Counted from the stretch's first letter, positions 32,250 to 44,028 are shown. The stretch is DNA of 64,000 nucleotides from Leishmania martiniquensis (GCF_017916325.1 NC_090170.1:1647501-1711500); one strand, 5' to 3'. Notes: generated by a model not told the origin, from the sequence alone. Translations and numbers: made by a program.

Positions 32250-33413
32250 ATGGAGTCCGCCAAAGGTAGCTTTGCCGGAGAAATGGCCTGTAGTCCCTCT
32301 TCGCCACCGCCAGCGGCGGCAACCACGTCGCTTCCCCACGGCACCATCCGCTTTGAGGATCTCGGCGAACCCGTGCAGCGCCTTCTGCGGTCTCTGAAGG
32401 GTGATGTTAGCGAGGAGGACATGGCACTGCTCGAATACGTCTCCGTGAAGGACATGGCAAAGATTTACAGCGAAATGGCGACGGACCGCCACGCGGAAGA
32501 AATTTGGCGGGAACTCCGCAGCGCTTTGCAGGCTCGCAAGGAGAAGTTGGCGCGGCGAGAGGCAGAGCTGGCAGAAAAGCAGCGCGCCCTCGAGGCGGAG
32601 CAGGAGGCGGAGCGGCAGCGCCTGCGACAGCAACTCGAGGAGGAAGAGCGAGAGCGCATGGCTGCTGAGGAAGCGCGGCTCCAACGACGCGAGGAGCGCC
32701 GACGGCGCAAAGCGGAAAAGGCTGCCGCTGCAGCAGCTGCGGAGGAAGAGGCAGCCGAGCAGGCAGCCGCCGCCGCCGAAGAAGCGGCGGAGGAGGCTGC
32801 CGCCGCCGCCGAGGAGGCGGAGCGTCAGCGAAAGGCAGAAAAGAAGCGCAAGCGCCGAGAGGCGCGCGCGCGTGAGCTTCAAGAGGAGCAGGATGCCCTT
32901 GCCGCGGAGCGCGCTCGCCACGAGGCGAAAAAGCACCAGAAGTCTTCGAACCAGCAGAAGGACTGGAGTGAGTACGTGCTGAGTCATCCACTGGAGTACG
33001 CGCAGTCGAACTCTGTGGGCGATGCACGCCGACAGCTGCCTGCGGTGATTGAGCAGAAGGAGCTGCAGCACACTCTCAACGCCCCTCCCGTGGTGTCGGA
33101 GAAGCTGCTCAGCCGCACGTATACACCGGCATGCGAAGTCTGTGGTAGCCGCTTTGACCGCCCACCGCGTGAGTGGTACTGCCCGGTGTGCAGTCGGCGA
33201 AACGGGAGGGCCGTGAGGGTCTGGCAACCGGACACTGACACGAACAATTGCATGATGTGCAAGGAGCCCATTGGGCGGTGGTCGAGGCATCACTGCCGCA
33301 ACTGCGGCCGACTTGTCTGCGCGAACTGCTCGGAAAAGAGGGCCATTATCGAAGACTTGGGATATGACTCACCGGTGCGCGTCTGTTACGACTGCTTCCG
33401 GCAGAGGCGGTAG
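32250..33413 (+). CDS. FYVE zinc-finger protein with Ala/Glu coiled coil
   Basis: The protein has 387 residues. The ATG at 32250 is chosen because the upstream in-frame extension overlaps simple-repeat leader sequence and has no Met. A folded N-terminal part of about 25-90 is followed by a highly charged Ala/Glu/Arg helix of about 85-240, a likely coiled coil. A four-Cys zinc-ribbon-like unit (CEVCG ... CPVCSR) lies at about 295-316, and a complete C-terminal FYVE domain at 325-386: WQPD at 325-328, SRHHCRNCGRLVC with the basic RHHCR core at 346-350, and RVCYDCF near the end. Family knowledge: such fingers bind PI3P on endosomal membranes. All signature residues are present. Role: probably endosomal trafficking; partner unknown. 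The 360-codon antisense frame over it is a shadow. Confidence 0.93.
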   Translation: MESAKGSFAGEMACSPSSPPPAAATTSLPHGTIRFEDLGEPVQRLLRSLKGDVSEEDMALLEYVSVKDMAKIYSEMATDRHAEEIWRELRSALQARKEKLARREAELAEKQRALEAEQEAERQRLRQQLEEEERERMAAEEARLQRREERRRRKAEKAAAAAAAEEEAAEQAAAAAEEAAEEAAAAAEEAERQRKAEKKRKRREARARELQEEQDALAAERARHEAKKHQKSSNQQKDWSEYVLSHPLEYAQSNSVGDARRQLPAVIEQKELQHTLNAPPVVSEKLLSRTYTPACEVCGSRFDRPPREWYCPVCSRRNGRAVRVWQPDTDTNNCMMCKEPIGRWSRHHCRNCGRLVCANCSEKRAIIEDLGYDSPVRVCYDCFRQRR

Positions 33414-35098
33414 CCAAGAGAGGCTCGGGGAGGGGGTGAGAAGAAGAAACGAGTAACACCATCACAGTGCGTTGCCTTGCAGCATGGCCAACCGTCACTC
33501 CACGCCAGCGATAGTGTGCTCAAATCTTCGGCCGGCACGAATAAGCCCTCTCTACCCCCGCGTATATGGGAGTGTACTAAGCGCACGCTGGAAAGATCAC
33601 TCCACGAGTTCTCACCCCCCTCCCGCCCCCTACTCCTGCCAACTCATGTGGTCTCACCCCGCATTCCGCAACTTGGTGCTTCGGACGGCAACTGCAAGTG
33701 CGTCTCCTCGTTTACGCCCGTTTCCGTGTCACGACACGGCTTTCTGTGGGGCATAGTTGGACAATCAGTTGAACTGCGTGTGCTTGAAAGTGCCTCTTCC
33801 TGTATTTCATTTCTCTTCGTGGTGGCCTTTGCCCGTGTGGGCGCGTTGACCCTCTCTGTCCCTTTTTCTTTATGTTTCACGCGGAGGGACAGCGCCACTA
33901 AAGAAAAAACGAAGGAGTGCTGGGCACAAGCTCGAGTCTCCCCCCCCACACATACACACGCGCAAACCTCCCTGATGGGACTGAGTACTCCTCTTTCTTA
34001 GCGCATGCAGGACGTGTGTATGCGTGTCTGTTCGTGAGGGCGCAGTGTGAGGAAGAAACGCTGGAAAATGCGCCGTGTCCCAGGGTCTCACCTAACCCGT
34101 GCCCTGCGCATGTGTGAGACACTCGTGGCCTGTCGCGCAGAGCGTGTTGTGCGTCCCTTAGGGAGGGAGGGACGTTTACGCCGCTGCCGCTGCCCCCGCT
34201 GTTCGCGGCTTGTTTCACTGCTGCGAAGCCTTGCTTGTATTTATTTATTTTATCTATTTTGCTGTTCATCTTTTTGTTTCGGTCACTGCCTGCTTCCTCC
34301 CGATTCTCTCGCCCTCTCAGTGTTCTTCATGAGATGATGTCTACCCAGGTGGTGTATGTGTGTGTGTGAGGGGGAGGGGGACGTGCGTGGGGTGAGGGAG
34401 GGGGGAGTACAGGTGAAGGAGGGGTCATCTTTCCATTTGCTTTCTGCTTGGTATGATGGTGGCTCTCACGTGTTGGCTTTCACGCGAAGCACCTGGTCCG
34501 CGCCGCTCCTCTTCGACTCGTGCTCCTTTCCTCTGCGTGGCACCCTCCCTGTAAAGCCGGCACGAGTCGTTCGAGTGCATCTTGAACGATTCCGAACAAA
34601 AAAGAAAGAGGCTCCTAACTGTGCTCAGAGTACTCGAGAGCCCCTCTGAGAAGTTTTTATACATGCCCACTTAGGTCGCTGTTCGCGTTTGATGTGATTG
34701 ACGGTGCAGAATATTTTGTTGCATGCCACTCGGAGCGCACCAAGGCGCGTCCAGCGAAAGGGTAAAGAAAAAAAGGAGCTCGTTGAGCAGAAGTGCTGCC
34801 AGGCGACCTGTTTTTGGAGTTGACCAGCCCCATCATGTCAACCGCGATCCCCTCAGCGAGGTCCTTGGCGCTCTTTCTTTTGGCACACAACTTTTTTTCC
34901 CGTGTGCGTGAGGGAAAGGGGCAGAATAATGACGGGCTCTCTTGGATGCCTCCCCATCGAGGTGACCTTGCTGGACTTGTGCCCCGCGTTGCTGTTTCCA
35001 TCTGACACTCTCAATCGTTGTCGTCGTCCGCTGTTCGTGTCATCTGCTTAGTGCTGTACAGCGCCACACGAAGCCACCATCTTTTTTCTCTTCTAGCC
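33414..35098. other. spacer, FYVE gene 3' UTR and beyond
   Basis: No gene is supported. G-run-rich sequence at 34370-34405 (runs of 5, 5, 4, 3 and 6 G) could form an RNA quadruplex. C/T-rich stretches occur at 34200-34320 and 34990-35096. Confidence 0.6.
35080..35096 (+). promoter_or_regulatory. T-rich tract and AG immediately before a start codon
   Basis: A compact pyrimidine tract ends TCTAG with AG at 35095-35096, leaving two bases before the ATG at 35099. Another acceptor-like AG lies at 35049-35050 and gives a more usual leader of about 48 nt. Confidence 0.4.
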
Positions 35099-35608
35099 AT
35101 GGATCACATTGCCATCTCCATCAGCTCCCTTGTCAACCGCATCGAGGAGCTGCGCCTCCCGGTAGTGCCCTACAGTATGTACATCAAGTCGGTCTGCATT
35201 GGCATCCCCCTTACTGTGCTTGCTCACGACACGGCGGAGTACTGGCTGCCCACCAAGTTCCGCATTCCGTTGCTCTCGTGGTTCATGCGCAGGTGGCGCC
35301 AGGACCCCGAGACGAAGCGCGTGCACCTGCGCGTGGTGCGGAATCTGATTCTCTTTGCGTTCTTTGTCGTGCTTCGCATGGACAGCGCAGCCAACGAGGA
35401 GGCGGAGCCGTCCGACTACGTTTCGCAGCGGCTGACAAGTGCGTCGGGCCAGCGGGCGGTAAATCATGAGATCTACAAGTCCCGCCGTGCTGCCTTCAAC
35501 GCCGCCACGGCAGTTCTCGGGGAGGAGGAGATGAACATGGAAGGGGTGCAGCAGCAGCGTGACGCGGTGCTGCGCCGCCGCCACCTCCACGACCCCAACG
35601 TGGCGTAA
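35099..35608 (+). CDS. small hypothetical protein, weakly hydrophobic segments
   Basis: The frame encodes 169 residues from the ATG at 35099. It has two moderately hydrophobic stretches, YIKSVCIGIPLTVLA near residues 28-42 and VVRNLILFAFFVVL near 79-92, separated by a basic segment (FMRRWRQDPETKR). The last third is charged and helical with Arg/Glu pairs and ends HLHDPNVA. The second segment could span or lie on a membrane. I recognise no family. The start is well placed behind pyrimidine tracts; a splice AG lies only two bases before it, which is odd. Third positions are strongly GC-rich, so it is very likely a real gene. Confidence 0.82.
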   Translation: MDHIAISISSLVNRIEELRLPVVPYSMYIKSVCIGIPLTVLAHDTAEYWLPTKFRIPLLSWFMRRWRQDPETKRVHLRVVRNLILFAFFVVLRMDSAANEEAEPSDYVSQRLTSASGQRAVNHEIYKSRRAAFNAATAVLGEEEMNMEGVQQQRDAVLRRRHLHDPNVA

Positions 35609-37745
35609 CGGACAACCTCCAGCTTCGCTGATGTCGGAGGACGGGGCTGTGCTCGTGCTGTGATCATCGCTTACAGTACCGTGCGTGCGCCAACTCAGTC
35701 CACGGTAGCGCCGCTTCCGACTGGGTTTGTTTACGTTGTTGCTTCGGATAAGCAGTTGCTGTGGGGGAAGGCAGCCGCGGGGGGCTGAAAGCGAAGTGTC
35801 TGTGCATGTGCAGAAGAGCGAAAAAGCTCTGGAGGCTTCCTCAGCACGTACTAGCTCGCTCCCCGAACGTGCCGGGGCTGTCCTTTCCCTTTGAGGACTG
35901 TGGGAGCTCCGGAAGCGTCCACAGAAGCTCGGATTCGCAGGATCGCCGATGCTGTGGTGCTCCTCTTCACGTTAGCCTCTGGGCCTTTAGCGGCATGCGT
36001 CTGTGGTCGGCCGTCTATGTGTGCGGGTCGATCCCGCAGGCGGCAAGCGTCATCACGAAGTTCAGGAGTGTTTAACGGGGCGAAGAGCGGAATGATGCGG
36101 CCGTGCAGTGAGCGAATCGTTCGGTAATGATCGCTCACTTTTTCTTTCTTCCACTTCCATCTTCTCGTGCTAAGCTGTCACCTAAAAAAAACGTTGTAAC
36201 TCAGACGGAGGTCTGCCGAGGCCTCCCCCTTTCCCCGTCGCCCGTCGCTGTGGTCACTGCGTCTCTCCGTCTCGACCTTTCTCAGACTCCGCCTCTTCGC
36301 GACTGTCGCAGGACCCGCTTGCGCGTGGTAAGCTGTGCACGTCCGCAGCGAACGAGAAGAGAGAGAAAGAGAACCTGCGCAGAAGTTACGCAGCCCGCAG
36401 ATGTGTGTCGCTGCCCCCCGCCGTTGCGACGAATGACCTCCAGCGTGTTTCTCTCCCTGTAAGCGTGTGCACGTCTTGTTGGCTAGAGGGCGGAGGGCTA
36501 TCGACGCACACACAGATACACACATCCACATGCATGCGTAAGGGTAGAAACCAGACGTCTGCCTCCCATCTCTCACCGTTCTCTTGAGCGGCAAAGCGCA
36601 TGCGCCACGGAAGGCGTGACGTGCGGTGTTGAATCACCCCTTGGCCGCTTGCCGACATGGGGCATTTCGACGCGATTTTCACGAATCACAGCCCCACAGC
36701 CACAGTCTTCTGTTTCTGTCTACCCCTCCCTCCCCTCTGTCCTCTTCTTAGCCCTCCCTCCCTCCCTTTCCCCCCCTCCCCCCTTACGCAGCAAGGGAAG
36801 CGAGGCCACGCCCACCCCCTCTTCCTCGTCAACAGAGGACACTCCTGTCTGCTGTGCATGTGTATGTTGGCATGGGGCATCGCGTCTTGTCATATTTAAA
36901 GGCGTCTTGTAGTGCTCTTTTGGCCCACCCAGACTGCACTTTAGACAATAGCTTCCAGGCATTAGTGTCTGCTATAGAACTGCCCCCTTCTCTACCCGCC
37001 TCCCCCCCTCCTAAGCACACGCCTCCCCATTCTTTCTCCTTCCAAGTCGGCGTTCTTCTGGCTGAAGGGTCCGCAACACCTTCCGGTTGCCTTGGGTCGA
37101 AAGGGGTGGCTGCATACAGGCAAACAGAGACACAACTATACAAAATCGAAGCACTCATAGAGACATTTTCATTGTCTTTCCACATCACCTCACTTAACTC
37201 CACATCCCCTCTCGGCCGCGCACGTTTCCCTCATTGGCCACCATTACCGCACCTTTTTTTTTCGCGCGCGCGTGTGTGTGTTTGTGTGTGTGCTCACTTT
37301 TCGAGCCTCGAGTTTTACGTGCTCTCTGCTCTGCACGCGAGGCCCATTTCATAGATTTCACACTGCCGGGCGTGCTACGCGTGTTACCGCTTTCTTTCAT
37401 TTCTCGACCCAGAGCGCGTGCGTCAGGGAGCGTAAGAGGCGTTCCCGTGTATGTTACATGCGTACGTGGCGGAAAAGGCTCACTGACACACACGCGAACC
37501 GGGCGGAAATTATAGAGCTGAGGAGGGGTGCGACTTGTTCGACCGCCTTCGCAGCAGACGGCCGTTTTTTGTTGTTTCGTCGTCGTCTTGTGCTTCTCCT
37601 CTTTGCCTTTTACCCCCTTTTCGCGCTTCACACTCCGACTCGCTGGGCGCTGCCGCTTCTGTTCGAAGGAGTACGTGAAAAGGAAGATTAAGTTGGCGGG
37701 GGAGGGTCGCCAGCCTGCCGGGACAGACACCGTAACCTCGTGGAG
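35609..37745. other. spacer before SAS-6
   Basis: No gene is supported. It is C/T-rich from about 36690 to 37060 and from 37180 to 37640. The probable SAS-6 acceptor is the AG at 37667-37668 after a long T/C tract. A T-arm-like inverted repeat at about 36027-36039 was examined for a tRNA and rejected. Confidence 0.6.
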
Positions 37746-40196
37746 ATGATCAACAGCTATCCACAAAATGCGAGCCTGTTGAGCGCGGAGGATGGCAGCA
37801 GCTCCACCGTGTACAGCAATCCGCGTAGAGAGGAGCGGCACCAGCACGTCCAGCAGAAGCAGCAACAGCTCTCTCGGCTGCCCTACAGTTACGACCGCTT
37901 GTCAGATCCACCGCCGTCGTCGTCCAAAACGCGGAAAGGCCGCGTAGCCGAGTATGATGTGCGACGGTGCGGCCATAGCAGCAGTCCCGCCCCGCTCAGA
38001 AGAGAGGATTGCCGGTCTCAGATGCGCCACGAGGAGGATGGGGACTGCGGGGTGGTACCCCCGGCGACCATGAGCACAGCGCCCGCCGACCTGCATGCCT
38101 TGGCCTCGCCCAAGTCTTCGACCGAGCAGCCGCACGCACTCTTGGAAACCGTAGTGTTTGTATCAACAAAGATGCCCCCACACGAGCCGCAGGTGCGCCC
38201 GCTTGGCGTGTACGTGCGCAACGACCGCGGCGGCCCCAACGGGGTGACACGTGTCCTTCTCGTCCGCCTGACGGACCCTGCAGATCCTTTCTTTCTGTTT
38301 GAGCTAGAGCTCCTCGAGGACGACTACAGTGCCTTCAAGCAGCGCCTCGAGCTTCTCGTCGACTTTCAGGGCTTCCCGCGCTACCTGGTTGGCATGCTGC
38401 GCGACATCGCTGAGGGCACCTCCTCCTACGAGTTGTCTTTTGTGCTGAACAGCGCCGCTGCAGCGGATGCACACCGAGGGACGTTGCGAGTGCTCGAGAC
38501 GACAGACTTCAAAACGGTGGAGCACATCTCACTCGTGCTGCTGCGACAGGGGGACGCCGGCCTTAAGAGGTACCTCGCCGAGCGCTTTCAGCATTACGAG
38601 CAGCTGTTTCGCGCCTCAGAGGCTTCTCGAACCGCTGTCATGGCCCAGTTGCGGGAGAAGATCCATGACTTACAGGCGGCGAACGACGAGCTATCCGCCA
38701 GGCTGCATAAAGCCGAGGAAGAAACGCGGTTCATGACAACAGATGCCGAGAGGGCGCAGCTGGCCGCGCTGAACCGCCTGCGTGACCATCACATGAAAGA
38801 GATGAACAGCGCTCGCGAATCTTTTGATAAAAAACTGGAGCAGCTTTCCCACGCCGTGGAGGAGAAGACTCGGCAGCTGCGCGATACGACGCACGAAAAG
38901 GATGCCGCCTTGACAGAGTCCCGGGCTCGCATCGCTGACTTGGAAGCCACGGTGACCTCGCTCGAATCAGCGCTGCGCAGCGCACAGGATACAGTGAGCG
39001 TGCAGGCCAAGGAGCTCGCCGCCTTGAGGGAAATGAACGACGATTTGGCGAACTTTAAGGCGGAAGCGACGAAAGCGATGTCGGAGAATGAGCTCAACTA
39101 CGTCACGCTGACGGAAAGGCTCCGCGGCACCAGCACCGCACTGCAGAATCGTGACGAGAAGGTGGCCGCACTGCAGGCACACTACGAGAAGCAGGACGAG
39201 TACATCCGCATTTTGGCCGAGCAGAATAGACAGCAGGCAGACCGTCTCCGAGAGGCAGAGAAGAATCTTGACAAGGCTCATCACATCATCGCCAATCAGC
39301 TGCAGGCGATTAAGAACGCGAAGGAGCGCTACCACATTGCGATGGATCAGCTGCGGAGTCAGGGGGCGCTTCTGCAGGAACGCGACGGTGCTGCACGCAG
39401 ACACCAGGATGCACTGCAGGCGGCAACGGAGCGCGTGCAGGAGCTGCTGCGCAAAAACAGCGATCTGCGTGAGCAGCTGGAGTCGACCAATACCGCTCGC
39501 GAGCAACTGGTGCAAGAGCTGAAGCTGAACCAGCAGGCGCTGTTGCGTCTACAGCAGACGACGAGCATCAACGGACGTCACTGGGGTATTCTCAACTCGG
39601 CGCATCATAGCAGAGAGGGGGCTACTGCGGGGGCGTCTGCTCTGAATGCCACGGTTGGGGTAGGGGCCGGGCCGGCCGACTTCATGCGCGAGTTTGGTGC
39701 ACACGCGCACATGCCAAGCCATGCGGGGTACCGCATCAACAGCATCCCCTCTCGTAGTACTGTCAATCACTCTACAATGCCGACGAACGCCGGACTCGTT
39801 TCCACGTCAAGTGGGCTGTCCACTTCCACCACGGGCGCTGCGGCTGCCGGCGCGGCCGTGACGCCACGTCCGTCGCTCTTCACAGCGAAGGTAGCCTCTC
39901 CGTCCCCGCCGTTCAGCAGCCAGGAGCGTGCTGGCAGCGCCGAGACGGCGGGCCTGACGGAGCCGCATGGTCGCGCGAGCACGTCCTCCCTGAGTAAGAC
40001 GGAGCTGACGGCCGGCGTCGCGACCGTGGGGGCGGCGCGCACTTCAGTGAAGTCCCTCTCGTTGGAGAAACGCTCGACGCACACGGGCCGCGCTGCATTC
40101 AACGGTTTGGCGGTGAAGTCCTTTTTTGGTGAGGCAGATGCATCGCAGCGTGCGACGGGGGCCGCCGATATCGCACCAGAAAGCGCCTACTTTTAG
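37746..40196 (+). CDS. SAS6: SAS-6, centriole/basal body cartwheel protein
   Basis: The protein has 816 residues from the ATG at 37746, 78 nt after AG 37667-37668. Residues of about 132-277 match the SAS-6 head domain: VRLTDPADPFFLFELELLE, then LLVDFQGFPRYLVGML, then the PISA-like signature HISLVLLRQGDAGLKRYLAER with Arg267. A long coiled coil follows from about 280 to 600, with regular heptads and Gln/Glu/Arg-rich sequence. The last 215 residues are Ser/Ala/Thr-rich and probably disordered. Family knowledge: the head dimerises and the rods build the nine-fold cartwheel that templates basal bodies, here of the flagellum. The coiled coil separates it from the headed but rodless SAS6-like protein of trypanosomatids. 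The 130-residue disordered N-terminal extension before the head is unusual. Confidence 0.93.
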   Translation: MINSYPQNASLLSAEDGSSSTVYSNPRREERHQHVQQKQQQLSRLPYSYDRLSDPPPSSSKTRKGRVAEYDVRRCGHSSSPAPLRREDCRSQMRHEEDGDCGVVPPATMSTAPADLHALASPKSSTEQPHALLETVVFVSTKMPPHEPQVRPLGVYVRNDRGGPNGVTRVLLVRLTDPADPFFLFELELLEDDYSAFKQRLELLVDFQGFPRYLVGMLRDIAEGTSSYELSFVLNSAAAADAHRGTLRVLETTDFKTVEHISLVLLRQGDAGLKRYLAERFQHYEQLFRASEASRTAVMAQLREKIHDLQAANDELSARLHKAEEETRFMTTDAERAQLAALNRLRDHHMKEMNSARESFDKKLEQLSHAVEEKTRQLRDTTHEKDAALTESRARIADLEATVTSLESALRSAQDTVSVQAKELAALREMNDDLANFKAEATKAMSENELNYVTLTERLRGTSTALQNRDEKVAALQAHYEKQDEYIRILAEQNRQQADRLREAEKNLDKAHHIIANQLQAIKNAKERYHIAMDQLRSQGALLQERDGAARRHQDALQAATERVQELLRKNSDLREQLESTNTAREQLVQELKLNQQALLRLQQTTSINGRHWGILNSAHHSREGATAGASALNATVGVGAGPADFMREFGAHAHMPSHAGYRINSIPSRSTVNHSTMPTNAGLVSTSSGLSTSTTGAAAAGAAVTPRPSLFTAKVASPSPPFSSQERAGSAETAGLTEPHGRASTSSLSKTELTAGVATVGAARTSVKSLSLEKRSTHTGRAAFNGLAVKSFFGEADASQRATGAADIAPESAYF

Positions 40197-43100
40197 GCTG
40201 ACGACCAGTCCGTAGCTCAAGCGGAGAAAGCGGTGGAAGACAGAAGGCAATGGGAGGGGCGAAAGTAAGGCGAACGTGGGCGGAGCCGCCGCAAGGGGGA
40301 GGTGCATGCGCGCCAACGCGCCCATTTTTTTTTTTTTGAAAGCAGGGAAGTGCTCGCGAGTATAGACGGGGGCTTAACAGCCTGTTACCTCCCCGCTCCC
40401 TCCAATGCCGCTTCTGAAGCGCTTCTCCGCTTCTTTAGAACGCCTTCATGTATCGCGTTCATGCAAGGGTGTCTGCTGCTTTTCTTCTTGTCTGGCGGTA
40501 TCCTAGGCTCTCTTCGTGAGGCCTCTTTTCGTTCAACTTGGCTGCGCCTCGTACACCGCTGGCGACGAGGCGGTGGGGCGGCCCCCACCCCCAAGAGCGA
40601 CCAGCGAACGCGAGTGTACTGCACAAGCGTACATGTGTGCGCCTCCCCTCAGTCGTTTTCGGATTCATCTGCCCATCTCCTTCCTCTTTGATGTGCCAAT
40701 AATGCCAAACATAGAAGAAAGCCTCTGAAAGGAGCGATACGAAAAAAAAATAGGAGGAGCCGCAAACAAAAAGAGGCTCTGGTCTGGAGCGCAACTTTAT
40801 GCTGAGCAAATCCGATCCTCGTGCAAGAGGAGTGGTGCGAAGCAGATAATCATGCATTAGGTCACCGTCGACAGCTGCCATGGTGTTGCATCACCGCCGC
40901 GCCACTCGCACGTAGCTCTACGCCTTTTTTTCCAGGAGCCAAGGAGCCTGCTCCCCAGGCACGAAGCGAAGCGTTGCAGCTGTGCCGCTGGAAAGCATAT
41001 GCGCTTGCTTTCCAGCGGCGTCGTCCGCGACAGCTGCTCTATGTCGAGCTCGGTATGGCCTCTCGAGGCTGGTATCCTCTGCTCTCTTCCTCGACTGCGG
41101 TGCACCTCAGCCTTTTTTGTACTGTTGCTTCACCGTACGCGCATTTCCTTCTCTCCCTCTCTGTCTCTCCTGCACACCGGCCCCCTTCATGGCAACACGT
41201 TCGATTCGCGAACGAAACGGCGCGGTCGCATCACGTGTTTGGCACATTGGCAGAGCGCTCTCCAGCCATTCCACCGTACTCCGACTTCAAGTAGCACTCG
41301 AGCACTGTTGATGTCCTTTTTGTATTTTCTTTCAGTCATTTTTGGTTTGTTTTTGTGAAGCTCTTCTCGCTGTCTCTTTGTGCGTGGAAGTGCCAGCGTT
41401 TGCCGTGCCTCGTTTATCTCGTTCTCGTTTCGTCCCTTCTGGGCTTCGCTTGTCTTCTGTCGTTCCTGTCTTGGCGTGCTTTTTCGTGGCTCCCTCCCGC
41501 TCACTGGGGACTGCTTCGTCGTGTTCGTTGAAAGGGAGCACGCACTCGAGTGGGCGCCAATCGTGGAGAGGGGCAGAGCACACTCACCTTCTTCCCTTTC
41601 TCGATCCCCTTCCTTCAGTGGTCGATTTGGCCTTCTGCGCCGCTGCCCCACAATTACACACACACACACGTGCGCACGCACGCGGGTCTCCCAGCCTCCT
41701 CTTCTCCACAAGCAGCTAGCCGTTACCAGTTGGTGTGGCGAAGTCGCCCTCCAGCGTGGTGCTCAAGCCTCCGTGCGTGCGTGTACGGCTGTCTCGGAAG
41801 GTACATTTTTTCTAGGTAAAGAGGAAGAACAGAAAGGCATAGCAGTAGCAGACAAGTAACGCCGTCTCCCTCTCACACGAAGCGGATTACATTTCGTATA
41901 GTTTTGCTCTTTTTTGGTTTCTCGTGCCTGAGTCCCCCCTCAACACGTCACCCGCAGCTGCAGCCGCTGTACTCCGTCGCTTCCCTTCCTCTTCCGCTCT
42001 CTCTCTCTCTTTCATTCTCATCCTTCGCTGCGTCGACGGCGCTCTTGGATTGGGCCCATCGGATTCTCACAGGGATCGGGGTGGTGGAAAAAAAAGAAAA
42101 CGGCGTATTCCTCTCTGCTTCATTGCGCTCTTTCCGTCCGTTTTGGCAGCTGAAGGGAAAGCTACGGATCCGGGAGAAAACGCGTCTTCTTCTTTCCTAC
42201 TTGAGAGCGGCAGCAGGCGGAAGGAAAGAAATATCAGGTCACTGCGAAGCCTTCTCGTGCCTTCGAAGAGGTACATGGGGAAGCCGTTGTAACGCCGCCA
42301 GTCGAAGACACCCTAACTCATCTCCTCCATATACGAAACGGAAAAAAAGTTACGAAGAAAGGCGAAGAAGGGTTGACGGGCGCACCGCCTCTTCGACTTC
42401 GGCGCACCGACAAGCCTTTATTGTTCTTGGTTTGATTTCGTTGGTCTGTGCCAGCTAGCAGCTCAGTGGAGTCACTGCTCCGCATTTCTTTACATACATA
42501 ATTTTTTTTCATCGTTCGCTTTACCGGAAGCATTTCTCAGTGAAGCGGCACGCTTCCGACGAGGGACCCTGATAAAATTCAGGGCATCCGAATTCGCGCA
42601 TGAGCGCAAAGCTGTACTTCTTCAGGGAATTCGATTCCTTTTTTTTTCTTCTTCCCATCTCCTCCTCGATCGCCTGCACCCTTATTCAACCAGATAGTCC
42701 ACTACTTTGCCGGTCATCGTGAGAAGCCGCCATCTCCTTGTCATCGCCGCTCTTTTCCCCGAGTGCTCGTACGCTTAGGTACGCACGGGCATTTTGGGGC
42801 GCGTATCTTTGCACGCCCCACCTCCTCTTTTTGTGTTTGTCTCGCTTCTATTCCTGCGTACCTTCCTGCTTCGGTTTCTCTGTCTCTTCGTCCTCGTTTT
42901 TTTTAGGTAGGTCTCCGTCTCTCTCTCTTCCCACCCCTTCCTCTCCTTCGGCTCGCTTCACCCGGCCTCCCTCTCCCCCTCCCTGACGCTCCTTTCCGGC
43001 ATTCAAAGGCTGCGCACCTCTCGCCCACTGTGCCAGCCTCCCCGAGTGGGAGCCACAGTACGTGTACCCCACCTTCGTACCATCAATAACGCTCCTTATT

Positions 43101-44028
43101 CCCCCCACCCCCACCCCTCACCCTCCAAGCCGCCGCTTTTCTCAGTCGCCCCCCTCTACCTTTCCTTTGATGTGTGTCCTCCTTCTTTTGCCTAGTGCGC
43201 ATCGTGCCTTCTTCTCGCCTTTCTCACTCCGTCTGCCTGAGCGACGGCTCTCACTGCTCACCTCTGCTGAGTTAGTGTGGGGCATTGTGCTGGAGTGAAC
43301 CAAACGCATAGGGCGAAACGTTTTCTTCACTTTTCTCTTTTTTCTTCGCTCTCTTTTGTCGTCCCGTTTGTGTGTTTGTCTGGCCTCCTTCGCATTCACC
43401 TGTGTCTGCTCTCTGCCATCCCGCTTTGCCGCTCCTACTGCGCGCCTCTCTCCACGGCTGCGCGTGCAACTTGTTGGGTTGTGCCTGAGTATTTATGTGA
43501 AACCGAAGAGAAGAAGAACCTCGAGGCAAAATCTGCAGTCCACGACGAAGTACACAGCAACGTACTACACGTCCGTGTTCACTCTCCCTCTCCCCCTCCT
43601 CAACCACGCAGACACCACAGTAGAGGAGCTGAAGAAAAAGTTGCACCGCAGCACGAAAAAAAACGCAGCAGAACTTCTTTTTTATTATTGAAGCAGAAAG
43701 AACATTTTTCTCCGGTACAGTTTTAAGCTTTCGGCATTTTTGACTTTTGTTCGGCCTACGCTGTCGCTCATTCGGAGTTGTCGGCTTTGCGGCCATTGCC
43801 TCCTCTCCTCCCCTCCCCCCTCTCTCCACACACACACACACACATAGCTTTAGAGAAGGGCGTTTGCCGGCCAGTGCGAGTGCTGCTTTCTGCGTCGACG
43901 TCTCGTAGGGCTCCCATCACTCTCGCATCACGACCACGTGCCTTGGCACGCCCGTAACTCTTTTGCTCTCCTCTTGTGTGACCTTCACGGCAGCGAAGCA
44001 GGTGCCTGCCCCCCACCTCGTAACCCCG
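40197..44028. other. 3.8-kb gene-free spacer
   Basis: No gene is supported. A run of 13 T lies at about 40326-40338. C/T-rich blocks occur at 41080-41480, 41900-42030, 42650-43240 and 43560-43830. A CA microsatellite lies at 43827-43844. The acceptor for the next gene is probably AG 43992-43993. Confidence 0.6.
43827..43844. repeat. CA microsatellite
   Basis: A CA run of nine units in C/T-rich spacer upstream of a gene. Confidence 0.8.

Noticed and set aside
32211..33293. 360-codon antisense frame over the FYVE gene
   Set aside because: It mirrors the Ala/Glu-rich coiled coil and GC-rich third positions of a strongly supported + strand gene, so it is a shadow.
36010..36055. T-arm-like hairpin (TGCGG/CCGCA with 7-nt loop) suggesting a tRNA
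   Set aside because: No A box, no matching acceptor stem and the loop lacks TTC at its start.
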